64,000 nt of DNA from JAAYYM01 sp964631375 (GTDB taxonomy: Bacteria; Bacillota; Clostridia; Lachnospirales; Lachnospiraceae), in NCBI GenBank assembly GCA_964631375.1, contig CAZVYQ010000010.1:3794-67793 (forward strand). The letters are read 5' to 3'. Each line of letters begins with the position of its first letter. Within the stretch, counting starts at the first letter, position 1. Positions 1 to 9,367 of the stretch are shown piece after piece. A program made the position numbers and the translations under genes. The notes below the pieces were generated by a model. The model was not told where the DNA came from, did not search any database, and saw only the letters and a program-made list of their open reading frames with translations.

Positions 1-269
1 ATAACCAGCGAAAATTTCATATTTGCAGATACTACGGGACGATATTTCTTTGTTGGATGATATTTATCAAACTCTGCATCCAGCCACTCATTGATCACAT
101 AATTTGCAGACGCAATAAAACAGGTCGCAAAAAAGCCAACAATAAACTTCCATATATATGAACTGTCAAACACAAAATCCGTCAGTAAAACTGCTATAAT
201 CACGCCCGGAACAATAAAAACATTCTTCACCCAGTGATCTAAACGGGCTATTTTTATATAATTCTTCAT
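1..269 (-). CDS. UbiA-family prenyltransferase, N-terminal part (runs off the window)
   Basis: About 89 N-terminal residues are visible; the rest lies before base 1. The segment has two hydrophobic stretches (about residues 17-34 and 40-57) followed by N60-E61-x2-D64-x3-D68, the first Asp-rich motif with which UbiA enzymes bind prenyl diphosphate through magnesium. The surrounding residues resemble the decaprenyl-phosphate phosphoribosyltransferase-like branch, so transfer of a group to or from a polyprenyl lipid in the membrane is the likely activity; the exact substrate cannot be told. Its ATG overlaps the rpe stop codon as ATGA, which suggests translational coupling. The family call is fairly safe, the subfamily is inference. 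Confidence 0.75.
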   Translation of the reverse strand, partial: MKNYIKIARLDHWVKNVFIVPGVIIAVLLTDFVFDSSYIWKFIVGFFATCFIASANYVINEWLDAEFDKYHPTKKYRPVVSANMKFSLV

Positions 270-946
270 TTGCTGCTTTCCTTTCGTTCAAAGGCTTCCA
301 ACTGGTTTTGGAAAAACTCTGTATTCTCCCTGACATCTCCTCTAAATATAGAAGAGCCTGTCACAATCACATTTGCACCTGCTTCCAGTACAACCGGTAG
401 ATTTTCTCTCGTAATGCCACCGTCAACCTGAATATCTGTGTGATAACCCCTTGCAAGGAGTGCCTGCCGTAGTCCGGAGACCTTTGCAGTACAGGAATCC
501 ATATAGGACTGTCCTCCAAATCCCGGCTCCACCGTCATAATCAAAAACATATCTGCCAGATCTGCTATCGGCAGCAATACATCTATCGGAGTAGCAGGAC
601 TGATTGATACGCCTGCCCTCAATCCCTTATCTCGTATCAGCTGCAAAGTTTCTCTCAAAGGTTTGCAGGCCTCGGCATGAATTGTGATACCATCTGCTCC
701 ACATGCAATAAATTCTTCGATGTATCGCTCCGGTTCCTGAATCATCAGATGTACATCGAAGAATTTATGAGTTACTTTTCTAATTGATCTGATTACAGGC
801 ATACCAAAAGAAATACTGGGCACAAACACACCATCCATCACATCAATATGAATGTATTGAGCTCCTGCCCGATCAACCTTTCGAATTTCATCACCAAGAG
901 CCGAAAAATCAGCCGCAAGTATAGAGGGTGACAATATATACTGCAT
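266..946 (-). CDS. rpe: Ribulose-phosphate 3-epimerase
   Basis: This enzyme interconverts ribulose 5-phosphate and xylulose 5-phosphate in the cytosolic pentose phosphate pathway. The 226-residue length is normal for the family. The TIM-barrel signatures are all present: H33 and D35 in HIDVMDG, H66 in DVHLM, PGFGGQ near 151, the catalytic D175 in QVDGG and the phosphate-binding GSSIF near 197. It follows rsgA by only two bases and overlaps the downstream prenyltransferase, so it sits at the end of the long minus-strand cluster. rpe next to rsgA is a common arrangement in Firmicutes. Confidence 0.97.
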   Translation of the reverse strand: MQYILSPSILAADFSALGDEIRKVDRAGAQYIHIDVMDGVFVPSISFGMPVIRSIRKVTHKFFDVHLMIQEPERYIEEFIACGADGITIHAEACKPLRETLQLIRDKGLRAGVSISPATPIDVLLPIADLADMFLIMTVEPGFGGQSYMDSCTAKVSGLRQALLARGYHTDIQVDGGITRENLPVVLEAGANVIVTGSSIFRGDVRENTEFFQNQLEAFERKESSK

Positions 947-948
947 TT

Positions 949-1827
949 TTAATATCTCCTTCGTTCTCTAATTTCCTCATAGATCTGCAGGTATTGTTTA
1001 TATCGTACTCCGCTGATCTTCCCCCTCCTGACTGCCTCCTTAACTGCACAATCCGGTTCATTGACATGCACACAGCCGGTGAATCTGCATTCGGGTTCAT
1101 ACTTCTCAAATTCGTTATAATAATGTCCCAGTTCTTCCTTACTAAGTTCCGGTGCCTCCAGACTGCTAAAACCGGGAGTATCAATAATATAGGTTTTGGT
1201 ATTGATCGGAATCAATTCAGCGTGTCTGGTTGTATGCTTCCCACGCTCGATTCTCTCGCTGATTGCCCCTGTCTGCATTTGGATGCTTTCCTGCATCAGA
1301 TTGATCAAAGATGACTTCCCAACTCCCGACGGTCCTGATACCGTCACTGTTTGATGCTCCAATTTTTGCAGCAATTGCTCTATTCCGACCTGCTTTCTGG
1401 CACTTGTAAATAAAACCTCATAACCACAATCGGCATATACCTTTCGCATCTCATCCAAAGCTTCTTCTGATACCAAATCCATTTTATTAAAGCATAGCAA
1501 TACTGATAATCCCTGAATTTTATATCGCAGCATCAAACGATCCAACAGGTTCAGATTAGGCTCAGGATGACACATCGCAAACACAAGCAATGCACAATCC
1601 ACATTGGCTACCGCCGGTCTCAGCAGAGTGTTCCTTCGTTCACCGATCCGAACAACGTTTCCTGTCTTCAGTTCTTCATCTATTACCTCTATTTCAACAG
1701 TATCACCAACCATGGGCTTCATCCGCTCATGTCTGAAAATCCCCTTTGCCTTGCATTCATAGAGTCCATGGTCAGGTACATATATATAATAAAATCCGGC
1801 TATTCCCTTAGTGATTCTTCCGGTCAT
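949..1827 (-). CDS. rsgA: Ribosome small subunit maturation GTPase RsgA
   Basis: RsgA is a circularly permuted GTPase that helps the last steps of 30S subunit maturation. The sequence shows an N-terminal OB-like domain (about 1-70), the G4 motif NKMD at 114-117 placed before the P-loop GPSGVGKSS at 165-173, DTPGF at 216-220, and a C-terminal zinc cluster with C247, C252, H254 and C260. The permuted motif order is diagnostic. The gene lies three bases after the PASTA kinase stop codon. In Bacillus subtilis the homologue is a PrkC/PrpC substrate, and the neighbouring genes here are that kinase and phosphatase, so the same control is plausible. Confidence 0.97.
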   Translation of the reverse strand: MTGRITKGIAGFYYIYVPDHGLYECKAKGIFRHERMKPMVGDTVEIEVIDEELKTGNVVRIGERRNTLLRPAVANVDCALLVFAMCHPEPNLNLLDRLMLRYKIQGLSVLLCFNKMDLVSEEALDEMRKVYADCGYEVLFTSARKQVGIEQLLQKLEHQTVTVSGPSGVGKSSLINLMQESIQMQTGAISERIERGKHTTRHAELIPINTKTYIIDTPGFSSLEAPELSKEELGHYYNEFEKYEPECRFTGCVHVNEPDCAVKEAVRRGKISGVRYKQYLQIYEEIRERRRY

Positions 1828-1830
1828 ATG

Positions 1831-4050
1831 CTATTCCTTCGTAAACGTAACAGCTACAGGCGCTGAAGTTGCCCATTGACCATCTGTTCTCAAATAAGTT
1901 ACAGTGATAGAACCTGTTTCGCTGCCGACAATTCCTCCATGATTAAGAGCAAACGGGAAGGAATTGGTCGTAAATCGTACGATCTCTGCTCCAACATTAT
2001 TCGTCAGTATAACAATCGCATCTGAGCCGGCACTGTAATCACTCGGTGCACCAACACTATAATTGCAGCTGTATCCCTTTGGTCCGAGGCTCAGCACAAA
2101 GTCCACACTGGTTCCCTCTGAGACAGTCATTCCCGCTGTATAACTCTGACTCGTCACCAAACCAGCAGTAACCGTATCACTGTTTTCCTCACCAATCGTA
2201 GTCCACTTAAGACCTGCTGCTGTAAGGGCCGCTTTGGCGGCTGTTTCATCCATACCCAGCAGATTGGGCACAGTGATATCAGTTGTATTGGTTCCTGAAC
2301 ATACCACCACAGTTACTGTGCTGCCGCTAGCCGCACTTGTACCACTCTGCGGATTCTGAGAAATAACACTGCCCTTGGCAACAGAATCACTTGCTGCAGT
2401 CTCCTTGACCATGACAAACCCTTCCGCTTCCAGAGCTACCTTGGCTTCAGCTTCCGTCTTACCTACTACAGATGGAATCATAATTCCGTTCATTCCTGAG
2501 CTAACCACCAGCTTGATTGTGGTATTTTTTGCAACCGATGTATCAGCGGCCACATCCTGGGTGATAACAATATTCTCGCCATACTTATCAGATGATTCGT
2601 AGGTCTCAGCAACAACCAGGCCAAGTCCGTTCAGTGTATTTTTAGCCTCTGTCAGAGATATACCAATCACATTTGGCATAGTGACAGATTCCTCGGAGTC
2701 AGTTTCTATCTTGACCTCATCATTGGACGGAGTGGCATTGAACAGACCCAATACCTTTCCAACCAAAAAGATGGCTACCAATCCAATAATAATTGCAGTA
2801 ATGATCGTGAGAACAGTCATTACCTTTTCCATCTTAGGATCTACATCATCCTCATCATCCTCGTCATCCTCATAATAATCTCTATTTGTATTAACCTTTC
2901 TGGAAGGCGAAGATTTCCTGTCATTTTTTGTATTCTTCTTGGGTGGAGCCTGTCTACGACTTCTGGAATCATCTTCATCAACTCTGCTGTGTCTCTTCTC
3001 ACGCGGAATATATTCCTGAACCGGTTCATCCTCGTAATACTCCGGCTCTGGTCTCTGTCTCCCATAGGGAGCCGGCTCTTCCTGCACCATTGGCTGTTCG
3101 TAACTTCCGTAGTTTTCATAGGTGCCGTATTGATCATAGGATTGTTGTTTGATGTTCATCCTGTCAATATCAGAAATCGCCTTGGTTCCCTCGCTTCCCG
3201 GCATAGGAATCATCTTGACAAAATCCTCATCAGGACTAATTAGGGAACGCTTCAGATCTTGAATCAATTCAGCCATATTGGCATATCTGCGATCAGGATT
3301 CTTCTGTGTACACTTAAATATAATCTGTTCCACACTGACAGGTATCTCTGCCACATAATCTCTCGGAGAAGGAATCTCATTCTGTATATGTTGAATCGCA
3401 ATCGATACAGTCGTTTCGCCATCAAATGGTACACGTCCCGTAAGCATCTCAAACATTGTGATACCCAGAGAATAGATGTCACTTTTGGCATCACTGTAAC
3501 CACCTCTTGCCTGTTCAGGTGAAGTATAATGAACAGATCCCATCGCATGAGACGTGATTGTATCGCTTGTTGCCGCTCTGGCAATTCCAAAGTCGGCCAC
3601 CTTAACTTTTCCTTCTTTTGAAATAATAATGTTCTGCGGTTTGATGTCTCTATGGATAATACCATTATTATGAGCAGCCTCAATCCCCATAGATACTTGT
3701 ATCGCAATACTGATGGCTTCTTTTACGGATAGTCTCAGTTTCTTCTCAATATAGTTTTTAAGAGTGATTCCCTCTACAAGCTCCATAACAAAATAATGAA
3801 TGCCGTCCTCTTCTCCAACGTCATACACATTTACAATATTGGGATGCATCAATCCTGCTGCCGACTGTGCCTCTACTCTGAATTTGCTCACGAAATTCTT
3901 GTTTGCGGAGAACTCCGCCTTTAACACCTTGACGGCAACGAATCGGTTCAATTTATGATCCTTTGCCTTATAGACATCAGACATACCGCCTGTGCCGATT
4001 TTATCTATGATTTCATATCGATCACTGATTATTGTCCCTGGTCTTAACAT
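1831..4050 (-). CDS. prkC: PASTA-domain Ser/Thr protein kinase (PrkC/Stk type)
   Basis: A membrane-spanning eukaryotic-type kinase that senses muropeptides or lipid II and phosphorylates cell-wall, division and translation proteins. Visible are the glycine loop GTGGMSDVY (19-27), lysine K41, catalytic HRDIKPQN (133-140), DFG (153-155) and the SPEQ segment near 177. A long charged juxtamembrane linker rich in Arg, Glu and an Asp/Glu run leads to one transmembrane helix near residues 415-440. Outside are three PASTA repeats (roughly 460-655), each opening with a (V/I)P-N/S-(V/L)-(V/I)-G-like motif, then an extra beta-rich domain of about 85 residues after the last PASTA. The start overlaps the phosphatase stop by seven bases, so the two are co-expressed. 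Confidence 0.96.
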   Translation of the reverse strand: MLRPGTIISDRYEIIDKIGTGGMSDVYKAKDHKLNRFVAVKVLKAEFSANKNFVSKFRVEAQSAAGLMHPNIVNVYDVGEEDGIHYFVMELVEGITLKNYIEKKLRLSVKEAISIAIQVSMGIEAAHNNGIIHRDIKPQNIIISKEGKVKVADFGIARAATSDTITSHAMGSVHYTSPEQARGGYSDAKSDIYSLGITMFEMLTGRVPFDGETTVSIAIQHIQNEIPSPRDYVAEIPVSVEQIIFKCTQKNPDRRYANMAELIQDLKRSLISPDEDFVKMIPMPGSEGTKAISDIDRMNIKQQSYDQYGTYENYGSYEQPMVQEEPAPYGRQRPEPEYYEDEPVQEYIPREKRHSRVDEDDSRSRRQAPPKKNTKNDRKSSPSRKVNTNRDYYEDDEDDEDDVDPKMEKVMTVLTIITAIIIGLVAIFLVGKVLGLFNATPSNDEVKIETDSEESVTMPNVIGISLTEAKNTLNGLGLVVAETYESSDKYGENIVITQDVAADTSVAKNTTIKLVVSSGMNGIMIPSVVGKTEAEAKVALEAEGFVMVKETAASDSVAKGSVISQNPQSGTSAASGSTVTVVVCSGTNTTDITVPNLLGMDETAAKAALTAAGLKWTTIGEENSDTVTAGLVTSQSYTAGMTVSEGTSVDFVLSLGPKGYSCNYSVGAPSDYSAGSDAIVILTNNVGAEIVRFTTNSFPFALNHGGIVGSETGSITVTYLRTDGQWATSAPVAVTFTKE

Positions 4051-4790
4051 ACACTCACCTCATCCGCAAACGGTTCTATAATGACAACTGCAATATTATC
4101 CTTGCCACCATTATTGTTTGCTGCTTTGATTAACTCTTCCGCCTTTCCTGCGACATCACGCTGCCCCTTCATTATCTTGCGGATATCACCATCCTCCAAC
4201 ATATTGGTCAACCCATCAGTACACATTAAAACAGTGTCCCCTGTCTTCAGATCTATCTCAAAAAAATCAACATCTATTTGTTCCGCAGCCCCGATCGCCC
4301 TTGTAATGATATTCTTGTCAGGGTGGTTTCTTGCAGATTCTCTGTCAATCTCACCGATTCTTACCATCTCCTCTACAAGAGAATGGTCTCTGGTAATCTG
4401 ATGTATCTCCTGATCCATCAGATACAGCCTGCTGTCACCTACATTTGCAACATACATACATTTGCCGATGATGGTAGCAACCACAACTGTTGTACCCATT
4501 CCGCGAAGTGCTTCCTCCTCCTCGGATTTTTTTCGAATTGAAGCATTTGCATTTACAATCGCCTGTTCAATGATTCTAACCGGTTCTGTTTCCTGCGAAT
4601 CCTGAACCGTCCTGACGATCACTTCCACCGTATGTCTGGAAGCAAAATCACCCGCATTGTGTCCGCCCATGCCATCTGCTACAACGAATAAATTAGGAAG
4701 ATTTCCAAGAGGATTTTCACATGTAAATACATAATCCTGATTCAGTTTTCTTTTTCGTCCAATATCGGTCATCGAAAAAGTCTTCAGCAT
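4044..4790 (-). CDS. prpC: PP2C-type Ser/Thr phosphatase partner of the PASTA kinase
   Basis: A soluble PPM/PP2C phosphatase that reverses phosphorylation by the adjacent kinase. It has N-Q-D at 17-19, the metal-binding DGMGGH at 39-44, GDSR in the middle, TRDHS, TDGLTNM and the C-terminal GGKDN, which together form the binuclear metal centre of the family. The length of 248 residues matches bacterial Stp/PrpC enzymes with no extra domains. It overlaps rlmN upstream and the kinase downstream by seven bases each, an arrangement conserved in many Firmicutes. I see no missing catalytic residue. Confidence 0.96.
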   Translation of the reverse strand: MLKTFSMTDIGRKRKLNQDYVFTCENPLGNLPNLFVVADGMGGHNAGDFASRHTVEVIVRTVQDSQETEPVRIIEQAIVNANASIRKKSEEEEALRGMGTTVVVATIIGKCMYVANVGDSRLYLMDQEIHQITRDHSLVEEMVRIGEIDRESARNHPDKNIITRAIGAAEQIDVDFFEIDLKTGDTVLMCTDGLTNMLEDGDIRKIMKGQRDVAGKAEELIKAANNNGGKDNIAVVIIEPFADEVSVC

Positions 4791-5848
4791 GTTACATTGT
4801 CTCCTCTCACTTGATTTTCCTGCATATACTGTCTTCTGAGCTGTCCGCAGGCACCATCAATGTCTCTGCCCATTTCCCTTCTAATAGTAACATTTATTTG
4901 GTTTTTTTCAAGTTTATTTTTGAATTTCATAATGTCCTGATGATCCGACTCCCGATACGTGCGTTCCTTGACAGGATTCACCGGAATCAGATTGACGTGA
5001 CAGTTCCGATTTTCAAGCAGTCGGATCAACTGTTTTGCATCCTCCTCTGTATCATTTACACCCTTGACCAAACTGTATTCAAATGTGATCCTGCGACCGG
5101 TCATGTCAAAATAATACTCACAGGCCTCCATGACATCTGAAATGGAATAACGATTGGCAATCGGCATCAGTTCCTTACGTTTCTCATCTGTTGCTGCATG
5201 GAGCGAGAGTGCCAGAGTCATCTGTAGTTTCTCCTCAGCGAGTTCTCTGATACGAGGCACAAGACCACAGGTAGATACAGTCAGGTTACGCTGACTGATA
5301 TTCAGTCCCTTCTCATCTGTCAGCATTCTGATGAAGCGTAGCAATGTGTCATAATTATCCAACGGTTCTCCTGAGCCCATCACCACAACATTGGAAACAC
5401 GTTCACCGGTATATCTTGTGATTTCATAAATCTGTGACAACATCTCTCCGGCCGTCAGATTGCGTTCCAATCCATCTATCGTTGAAGCACAAAAACGACA
5501 TCCCATTCGACAGCCGACCTGCGACGATATACAGACAGAATTCCCATGCTGATACTGCATCCACACACTTTCAATCATATTGCCGTCATTCAGAGAAAAT
5601 AAGAATTTCCTTGTTCCATCCAGTTTAGATTCCTGTACCTTAACCACAGTAACCCCACAAAACGAATAATGACGTCTCATTCGATCTCTGAATTCCTTAG
5701 AAAGATCCGTCATATCATCAAAGCTGACTGCAAGCTTACTGTGCAGCCATCCGTAGATCTGCCCGGCACGAAAAGGCTTCTCTCCCATTTCTATGATATT
5801 TTCCCTCAATTCCTCATATGTAAGAGATAAAATATCGCCCTTTATCAT
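4784..5848 (-). CDS. rlmN: 23S rRNA/tRNA adenine-C2 methyltransferase RlmN
   Basis: A radical SAM enzyme that methylates C2 of adenosine 2503 in 23S rRNA and of A37 in some tRNAs. The iron-sulfur motif CxxxCxxC is at C113, C117 and C120, a GEPLDN motif follows near 160, and the C-terminal catalytic cysteine is about residue 334 in GACGQ. The 354-residue length is typical. The presence of both cysteine sites and the gene position between rsmB and the phosphatase support RlmN. A Cfr-type resistance enzyme is a close relative, but chromosomal context favours the housekeeping form. Confidence 0.95.
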   Translation of the reverse strand: MIKGDILSLTYEELRENIIEMGEKPFRAGQIYGWLHSKLAVSFDDMTDLSKEFRDRMRRHYSFCGVTVVKVQESKLDGTRKFLFSLNDGNMIESVWMQYQHGNSVCISSQVGCRMGCRFCASTIDGLERNLTAGEMLSQIYEITRYTGERVSNVVVMGSGEPLDNYDTLLRFIRMLTDEKGLNISQRNLTVSTCGLVPRIRELAEEKLQMTLALSLHAATDEKRKELMPIANRYSISDVMEACEYYFDMTGRRITFEYSLVKGVNDTEEDAKQLIRLLENRNCHVNLIPVNPVKERTYRESDHQDIMKFKNKLEKNQINVTIRREMGRDIDGACGQLRRQYMQENQVRGDNVTC

Positions 5849-5858
5849 ATCTGTTTTC

Positions 5859-7217
5859 CTATTTCTCTCTGATCAGCCTTGCCATAAAAAAGCCGTCTGT
5901 ATCGAATTGACCGGGTAAAAGCTGTAGATATCCCTGTCGTGTTGTATGGTTGTGTAATTCGTTTGGCAGATAGGTGTCCAGCGAATCAAGGTGATAGGAA
6001 TAGTTATTTACAAACCACATCAAATTATCCACATTTTCTTCCCGATTGACTGTACACGTGCTATAAATCAATGTCCCGCCCGGCTTTACATAGGTATGAA
6101 TCGCCGTAAGTATGCTTCGTTGCAAAGCTGCAAGCTCGTGCTGCTGCTGTATACTCATATGATACTTGATATCATTTTTACGACCGATCACACCCAGACC
6201 CGAACACGGTAGATCTGCAATCAGAACATCTGCCTTCTCCACAGATCCCTCATCATACACTGATGCATCCTTGACCACTGCTTCTATATTATGTAATTTG
6301 CATCTTTGTTTATTCCCTTCAATCAGTTCAGTTTTGCTCTCTGTCAGATCGCGGGCCTCTACATGACCGGAGCCTTTCAGTTTGTCTGCGATACAAACTG
6401 CTTTTCCCCCCGGTGCAGCACATACATCGATCACATAATCTCCCTGTCTGATCCCGGCAATCTCTCCGATCAGCATGGAACTGACATCCTGCACCTGAAA
6501 CAGACCCCTTTGAAATGTAGATAACCTACCCAGATAATCATATCCACTGATGGAATACGCACCATCAGGATACTGAAGTCTGATTGCTGTTACATGTTCC
6601 TCAGAAAACTGTTGTTCCAATTCTTCAGGCGAGATACGACTATGGATACATCGAATCGTCGTTGGGCGATTTTCTAAAAAAGACTGCAGCATCTTTTCAG
6701 TTGTCTGAAAACCATATTCCTGATTCCAGCCTAATACAATCCATTCCGGTACAGAATACCGCACAGACAAATACTGTATTGGTGACCGTTTTGCATCAGG
6801 ATAGGTGATCTGTTCCCTATTTCGATCAATATTACGCAGGACACCGTTGACAAAACCCTTCAGTTGATGGAAGTGTTTCCTCTCCGCCAACTTGACTGCT
6901 TCGTTGCAGACAGCAGAGGAAGGCACCGAATCCATATAAAACAACTGGTATACACTCATTCGGAGAATACATAGAATGACCGGTTTCATTTTCGTTGTTT
7001 TTGTTTTAGAAAACTGGTCAATCATATAGTCTAATAGAATCTGATTCTCTATCGTTCCTTCGGTTACTCTTTTGATAAAGGCACGTTCCTGTTGATCCAG
7101 ATATTGATACTTTTCCAGAACCTCTCTCAAAATCACATGACTGTACCTGTTTGGTTCCCGTCCGGTTTCTAATAGAATACCTAAAATCAATTCTCTTGTG
7201 TTGATTGATTTAGTCAC
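5859..7217 (-). CDS. rsmB: 16S rRNA cytosine-C5 methyltransferase RsmB
   Basis: RsmB methylates C967 (Escherichia coli numbering) of 16S rRNA. An N-terminal NusB-like helical domain of about 130 residues precedes the SAM-binding fold, where CAAPGGKA, DLPCSGLG and YSTCT carry the SAM-binding and the two cysteine catalytic motifs. I place the start at GTG 7217: GGAGG lies eight bases upstream, and the protein then begins directly with the NusB-like domain. An ATG 24 codons further upstream has no such support and would bury the start in the peptidase gene. With the GTG start the two genes overlap by eight bases. Confidence 0.95.
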   Translation of the reverse strand: MTKSINTRELILGILLETGREPNRYSHVILREVLEKYQYLDQQERAFIKRVTEGTIENQILLDYMIDQFSKTKTTKMKPVILCILRMSVYQLFYMDSVPSSAVCNEAVKLAERKHFHQLKGFVNGVLRNIDRNREQITYPDAKRSPIQYLSVRYSVPEWIVLGWNQEYGFQTTEKMLQSFLENRPTTIRCIHSRISPEELEQQFSEEHVTAIRLQYPDGAYSISGYDYLGRLSTFQRGLFQVQDVSSMLIGEIAGIRQGDYVIDVCAAPGGKAVCIADKLKGSGHVEARDLTESKTELIEGNKQRCKLHNIEAVVKDASVYDEGSVEKADVLIADLPCSGLGVIGRKNDIKYHMSIQQQHELAALQRSILTAIHTYVKPGGTLIYSTCTVNREENVDNLMWFVNNYSYHLDSLDTYLPNELHNHTTRQGYLQLLPGQFDTDGFFMARLIREK

Positions 7218-7920
7218 GTTTTCTGCCTCCGCCAAATAAAAGAACAAGCCGCAATAATTGTAAAATTGATGAAGCAGCAGCGGCCACATAAGTCAGTGCA
7301 GCGGCTCTTAATACCCTGTTTGCACTTTCCAATTCGGTTGTTCCGAGCAGCCCACCATCTTCTAATAGAGCCATAGCCCTTCGTGAAGCGTTGAACTCGA
7401 CCGGAAGCGTGACCACCTGAAATAAAACTGCAATTGCAAATACCCATATTCCGATCGTAATCAGCATATTGGATGAACCAAGCAATAGTCCGATTAAAAT
7501 AATAGGAACACCAAGCCTTGAACCCAAATTGGCAGCCGGTACAAGTGCCGAGCGAAGTCTAAGTGGTAAATACTCCTTCTGATCCTGTACTGCATGTCCG
7601 CACTCATGAGCTGCAACTGAAATTGCTGCCACCGAGGTGGAGCCATATACCTTGTCAGAGAGTCTGATCACTCGGCGGTGTGGATCATAATGATCTGTCA
7701 GACTGCCTGACACCTGTTCCACCCCGATGTCGTAAATCCCTGACATACGCAATATCTTCTCAGCCACCTGAGCTCCTGTCATATTGGAGGCACTCTTGAT
7801 GCGTGAGTACTTTGCGTAAGTAGACTGTACTCTTGCTGATGCCCATAATGACAGAATGGCTCCAATCAAAACAAGAATATAGGTGCTGTCCATAAAATAG
7901 TAAAAAGGATTATAATACAT
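7210..7920 (-). CDS. Membrane zinc metallopeptidase, YugP/Zn_peptidase_2 family
   Basis: A 236-residue membrane protein with an N-terminal hydrophobic helix (about 12-28), a zinc-binding HECGHA motif near residues 105-110, and two or three further hydrophobic segments (about 130-170 and 205-228). The motif and the preceding region rich in Ala, Val and Ser are typical of the YugP-like neutral zinc metallopeptidase family, whose physiological substrate is not known. The gene is embedded in the rsmB-fmt cluster, as in many clostridia, so it probably has a housekeeping role at the membrane. The HExxH variant here is HECGH, and the motif is intact. Confidence 0.9.
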   Translation of the reverse strand: MYYNPFYYFMDSTYILVLIGAILSLWASARVQSTYAKYSRIKSASNMTGAQVAEKILRMSGIYDIGVEQVSGSLTDHYDPHRRVIRLSDKVYGSTSVAAISVAAHECGHAVQDQKEYLPLRLRSALVPAANLGSRLGVPIILIGLLLGSSNMLITIGIWVFAIAVLFQVVTLPVEFNASRRAMALLEDGGLLGTTELESANRVLRAAALTYVAAAASSILQLLRLVLLFGGGRKRD

Positions 7921-7931
7921 CTTCAGCCTCC

Positions 7932-8864
7932 CTAGTTTTCAAATGACATTCCTTCTTCCAGTGGATAGCCCAGCAAAAAACTGGCCGTATCCATCCGCTT
8001 CTTTCCCTCCAGCTGCACTTCCAGAAGTTCCAGCCTGCCTTGCCCGGTGTTGACAACAATTGTTTTTTTTGTAACCTCAGCTATTGTACCCGGTTCACCA
8101 CAAGCTGTCTGGTTTATAACTCTTGCTCTCCAGATCTTAAAGGTTTTTCCGTTTAAAAATGTATATGCACTTGGCCATGAATTCAAGCCGCGAATCAATC
8201 GTTCAATCTCAACTGCACTCTTAAAAAATCTGATGTGTCCCATTTCCTTAGTCAGCATTTTAGCATAAGTAGCTTCTGTGCTGTCCTGTACCGTTGCATG
8301 CACTTCTCCATGTTCGATGATATCCAGTACATCTGTACATAAAGCCGCACCTGCCGATGCCAATTTTACGTAAAGACTGTCACCTGTTTCATCCTGAGCA
8401 ATCGGCACAACCGTTTTTAAAATCATATCACCTGTATCTACACCTTCATTCATCTGCTGAATGGTAACCCCACTCTCTTGTTCTCCATTAATAATGGCCC
8501 ATTGGATCGGTGCGGCACCTCTATATTTCGGAAGCAGTGAAGCATGTACATTGATACACCCATTTTTAGGCATATCCAATATCTCTTTCGATAAAATCTG
8601 TCCAAATGCAGCTACCACAAAAACATCTGCCTCTAATGTCTTCAACATGGCAACCGCTTCTGGTGCCTTGATCCGTTCAGGCTGATATACAGGTATTCCA
8701 TGTGCCATGGCACACTCCTTCACAGGAGTGGACTGCATTTCCTTTCCCCTGCCTCTTTGTTTATCCGGCTGAGTGATGACTGCCGTTACCACATGTCGGC
8801 TTTCAATCAATCTTGACAGTATGGTTGCAGCAAATTCGGGAGTTCCCATAAATACAATCTTCAC
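7932..8864 (-). CDS. fmt: Methionyl-tRNA formyltransferase
   Basis: Fmt transfers a formyl group from 10-formyl-tetrahydrofolate to initiator Met-tRNA. The catalytic triad N105, H107 and D143 is present within the NVHASLLP and GVDTGD motifs, and the C-terminal OB-like tRNA-binding domain follows from about residue 205. The 310-residue length is standard. Its ATG overlaps the def stop by four bases (ATGA). def-fmt pairing is widespread because the two enzymes add and remove the same formyl group. Confidence 0.97.
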   Translation of the reverse strand: MKIVFMGTPEFAATILSRLIESRHVVTAVITQPDKQRGRGKEMQSTPVKECAMAHGIPVYQPERIKAPEAVAMLKTLEADVFVVAAFGQILSKEILDMPKNGCINVHASLLPKYRGAAPIQWAIINGEQESGVTIQQMNEGVDTGDMILKTVVPIAQDETGDSLYVKLASAGAALCTDVLDIIEHGEVHATVQDSTEATYAKMLTKEMGHIRFFKSAVEIERLIRGLNSWPSAYTFLNGKTFKIWRARVINQTACGEPGTIAEVTKKTIVVNTGQGRLELLEVQLEGKKRMDTASFLLGYPLEEGMSFEN

Positions 8865-9352
8865 TCGTCGTCATCCTCCTCGTCATCATAGACATCTCTG
8901 ACATCCATCAGTTTTCCTTCTACCCTGTCCACATATAGTTTTCCGTCCAGGTGTTCCAACTCATGGCAGATTGCACGAGCCAGAAGCTGTGTTCCCTCCA
9001 GTTCATAGGGCTGCATGTTCTCATCCAGTGCGAGTGCTTTTACATAATCCGGTCTTGTTACGATGCCGGTCTTTCCCGGAACACTCAGGCAGCCTTCATT
9101 TCCGGTCTGTTCGCCTGATGTCTCTATGATTTTCGGATTTACCAACACATGTGGCCCATCACCCGCATCAATCACTACAATTCTTTTCAGAATTCCGACC
9201 TGTGATGCTGCAAGCCCGGCTCCCTGTGCGTCATACATTGTTTCCAGCATATCATCGATCAATGTTTTTAGACGCGGCGTCATCTCCGAAACCTCCTTAC
9301 ACACCTTAGTCAATACCGGATCTCCGATTTCTCTGATTGTTCTGATTGCCAT
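8861..9352 (-). CDS. def: Peptide deformylase
   Basis: The enzyme removes the N-formyl group from nascent proteins using a ferrous or other divalent metal ion. Motif 1 GAGLAASQVG is at 44-53, motif 2 EGCLSVPG at 86-93 with metal ligand C88, and motif 3 HELEHLDG at 130-137 supplies both histidines and E131. The 163-residue chain ends in an almost wholly Asp/Glu tail of about nine residues, which is unusual but lies outside the fold. It is encoded directly after priA and overlaps fmt. Confidence 0.97.
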   Translation of the reverse strand: MAIRTIREIGDPVLTKVCKEVSEMTPRLKTLIDDMLETMYDAQGAGLAASQVGILKRIVVIDAGDGPHVLVNPKIIETSGEQTGNEGCLSVPGKTGIVTRPDYVKALALDENMQPYELEGTQLLARAICHELEHLDGKLYVDRVEGKLMDVRDVYDDEEDDDE

Positions 9353-9367
9353 GTAGCAAAACCTCCG

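Noticed and set aside
2835..2880. Short GAT/GAG-rich repeat in the kinase gene
   Set aside because: It encodes an acidic Asp/Glu run in the cytoplasmic linker and is ordinary low-complexity coding DNA.
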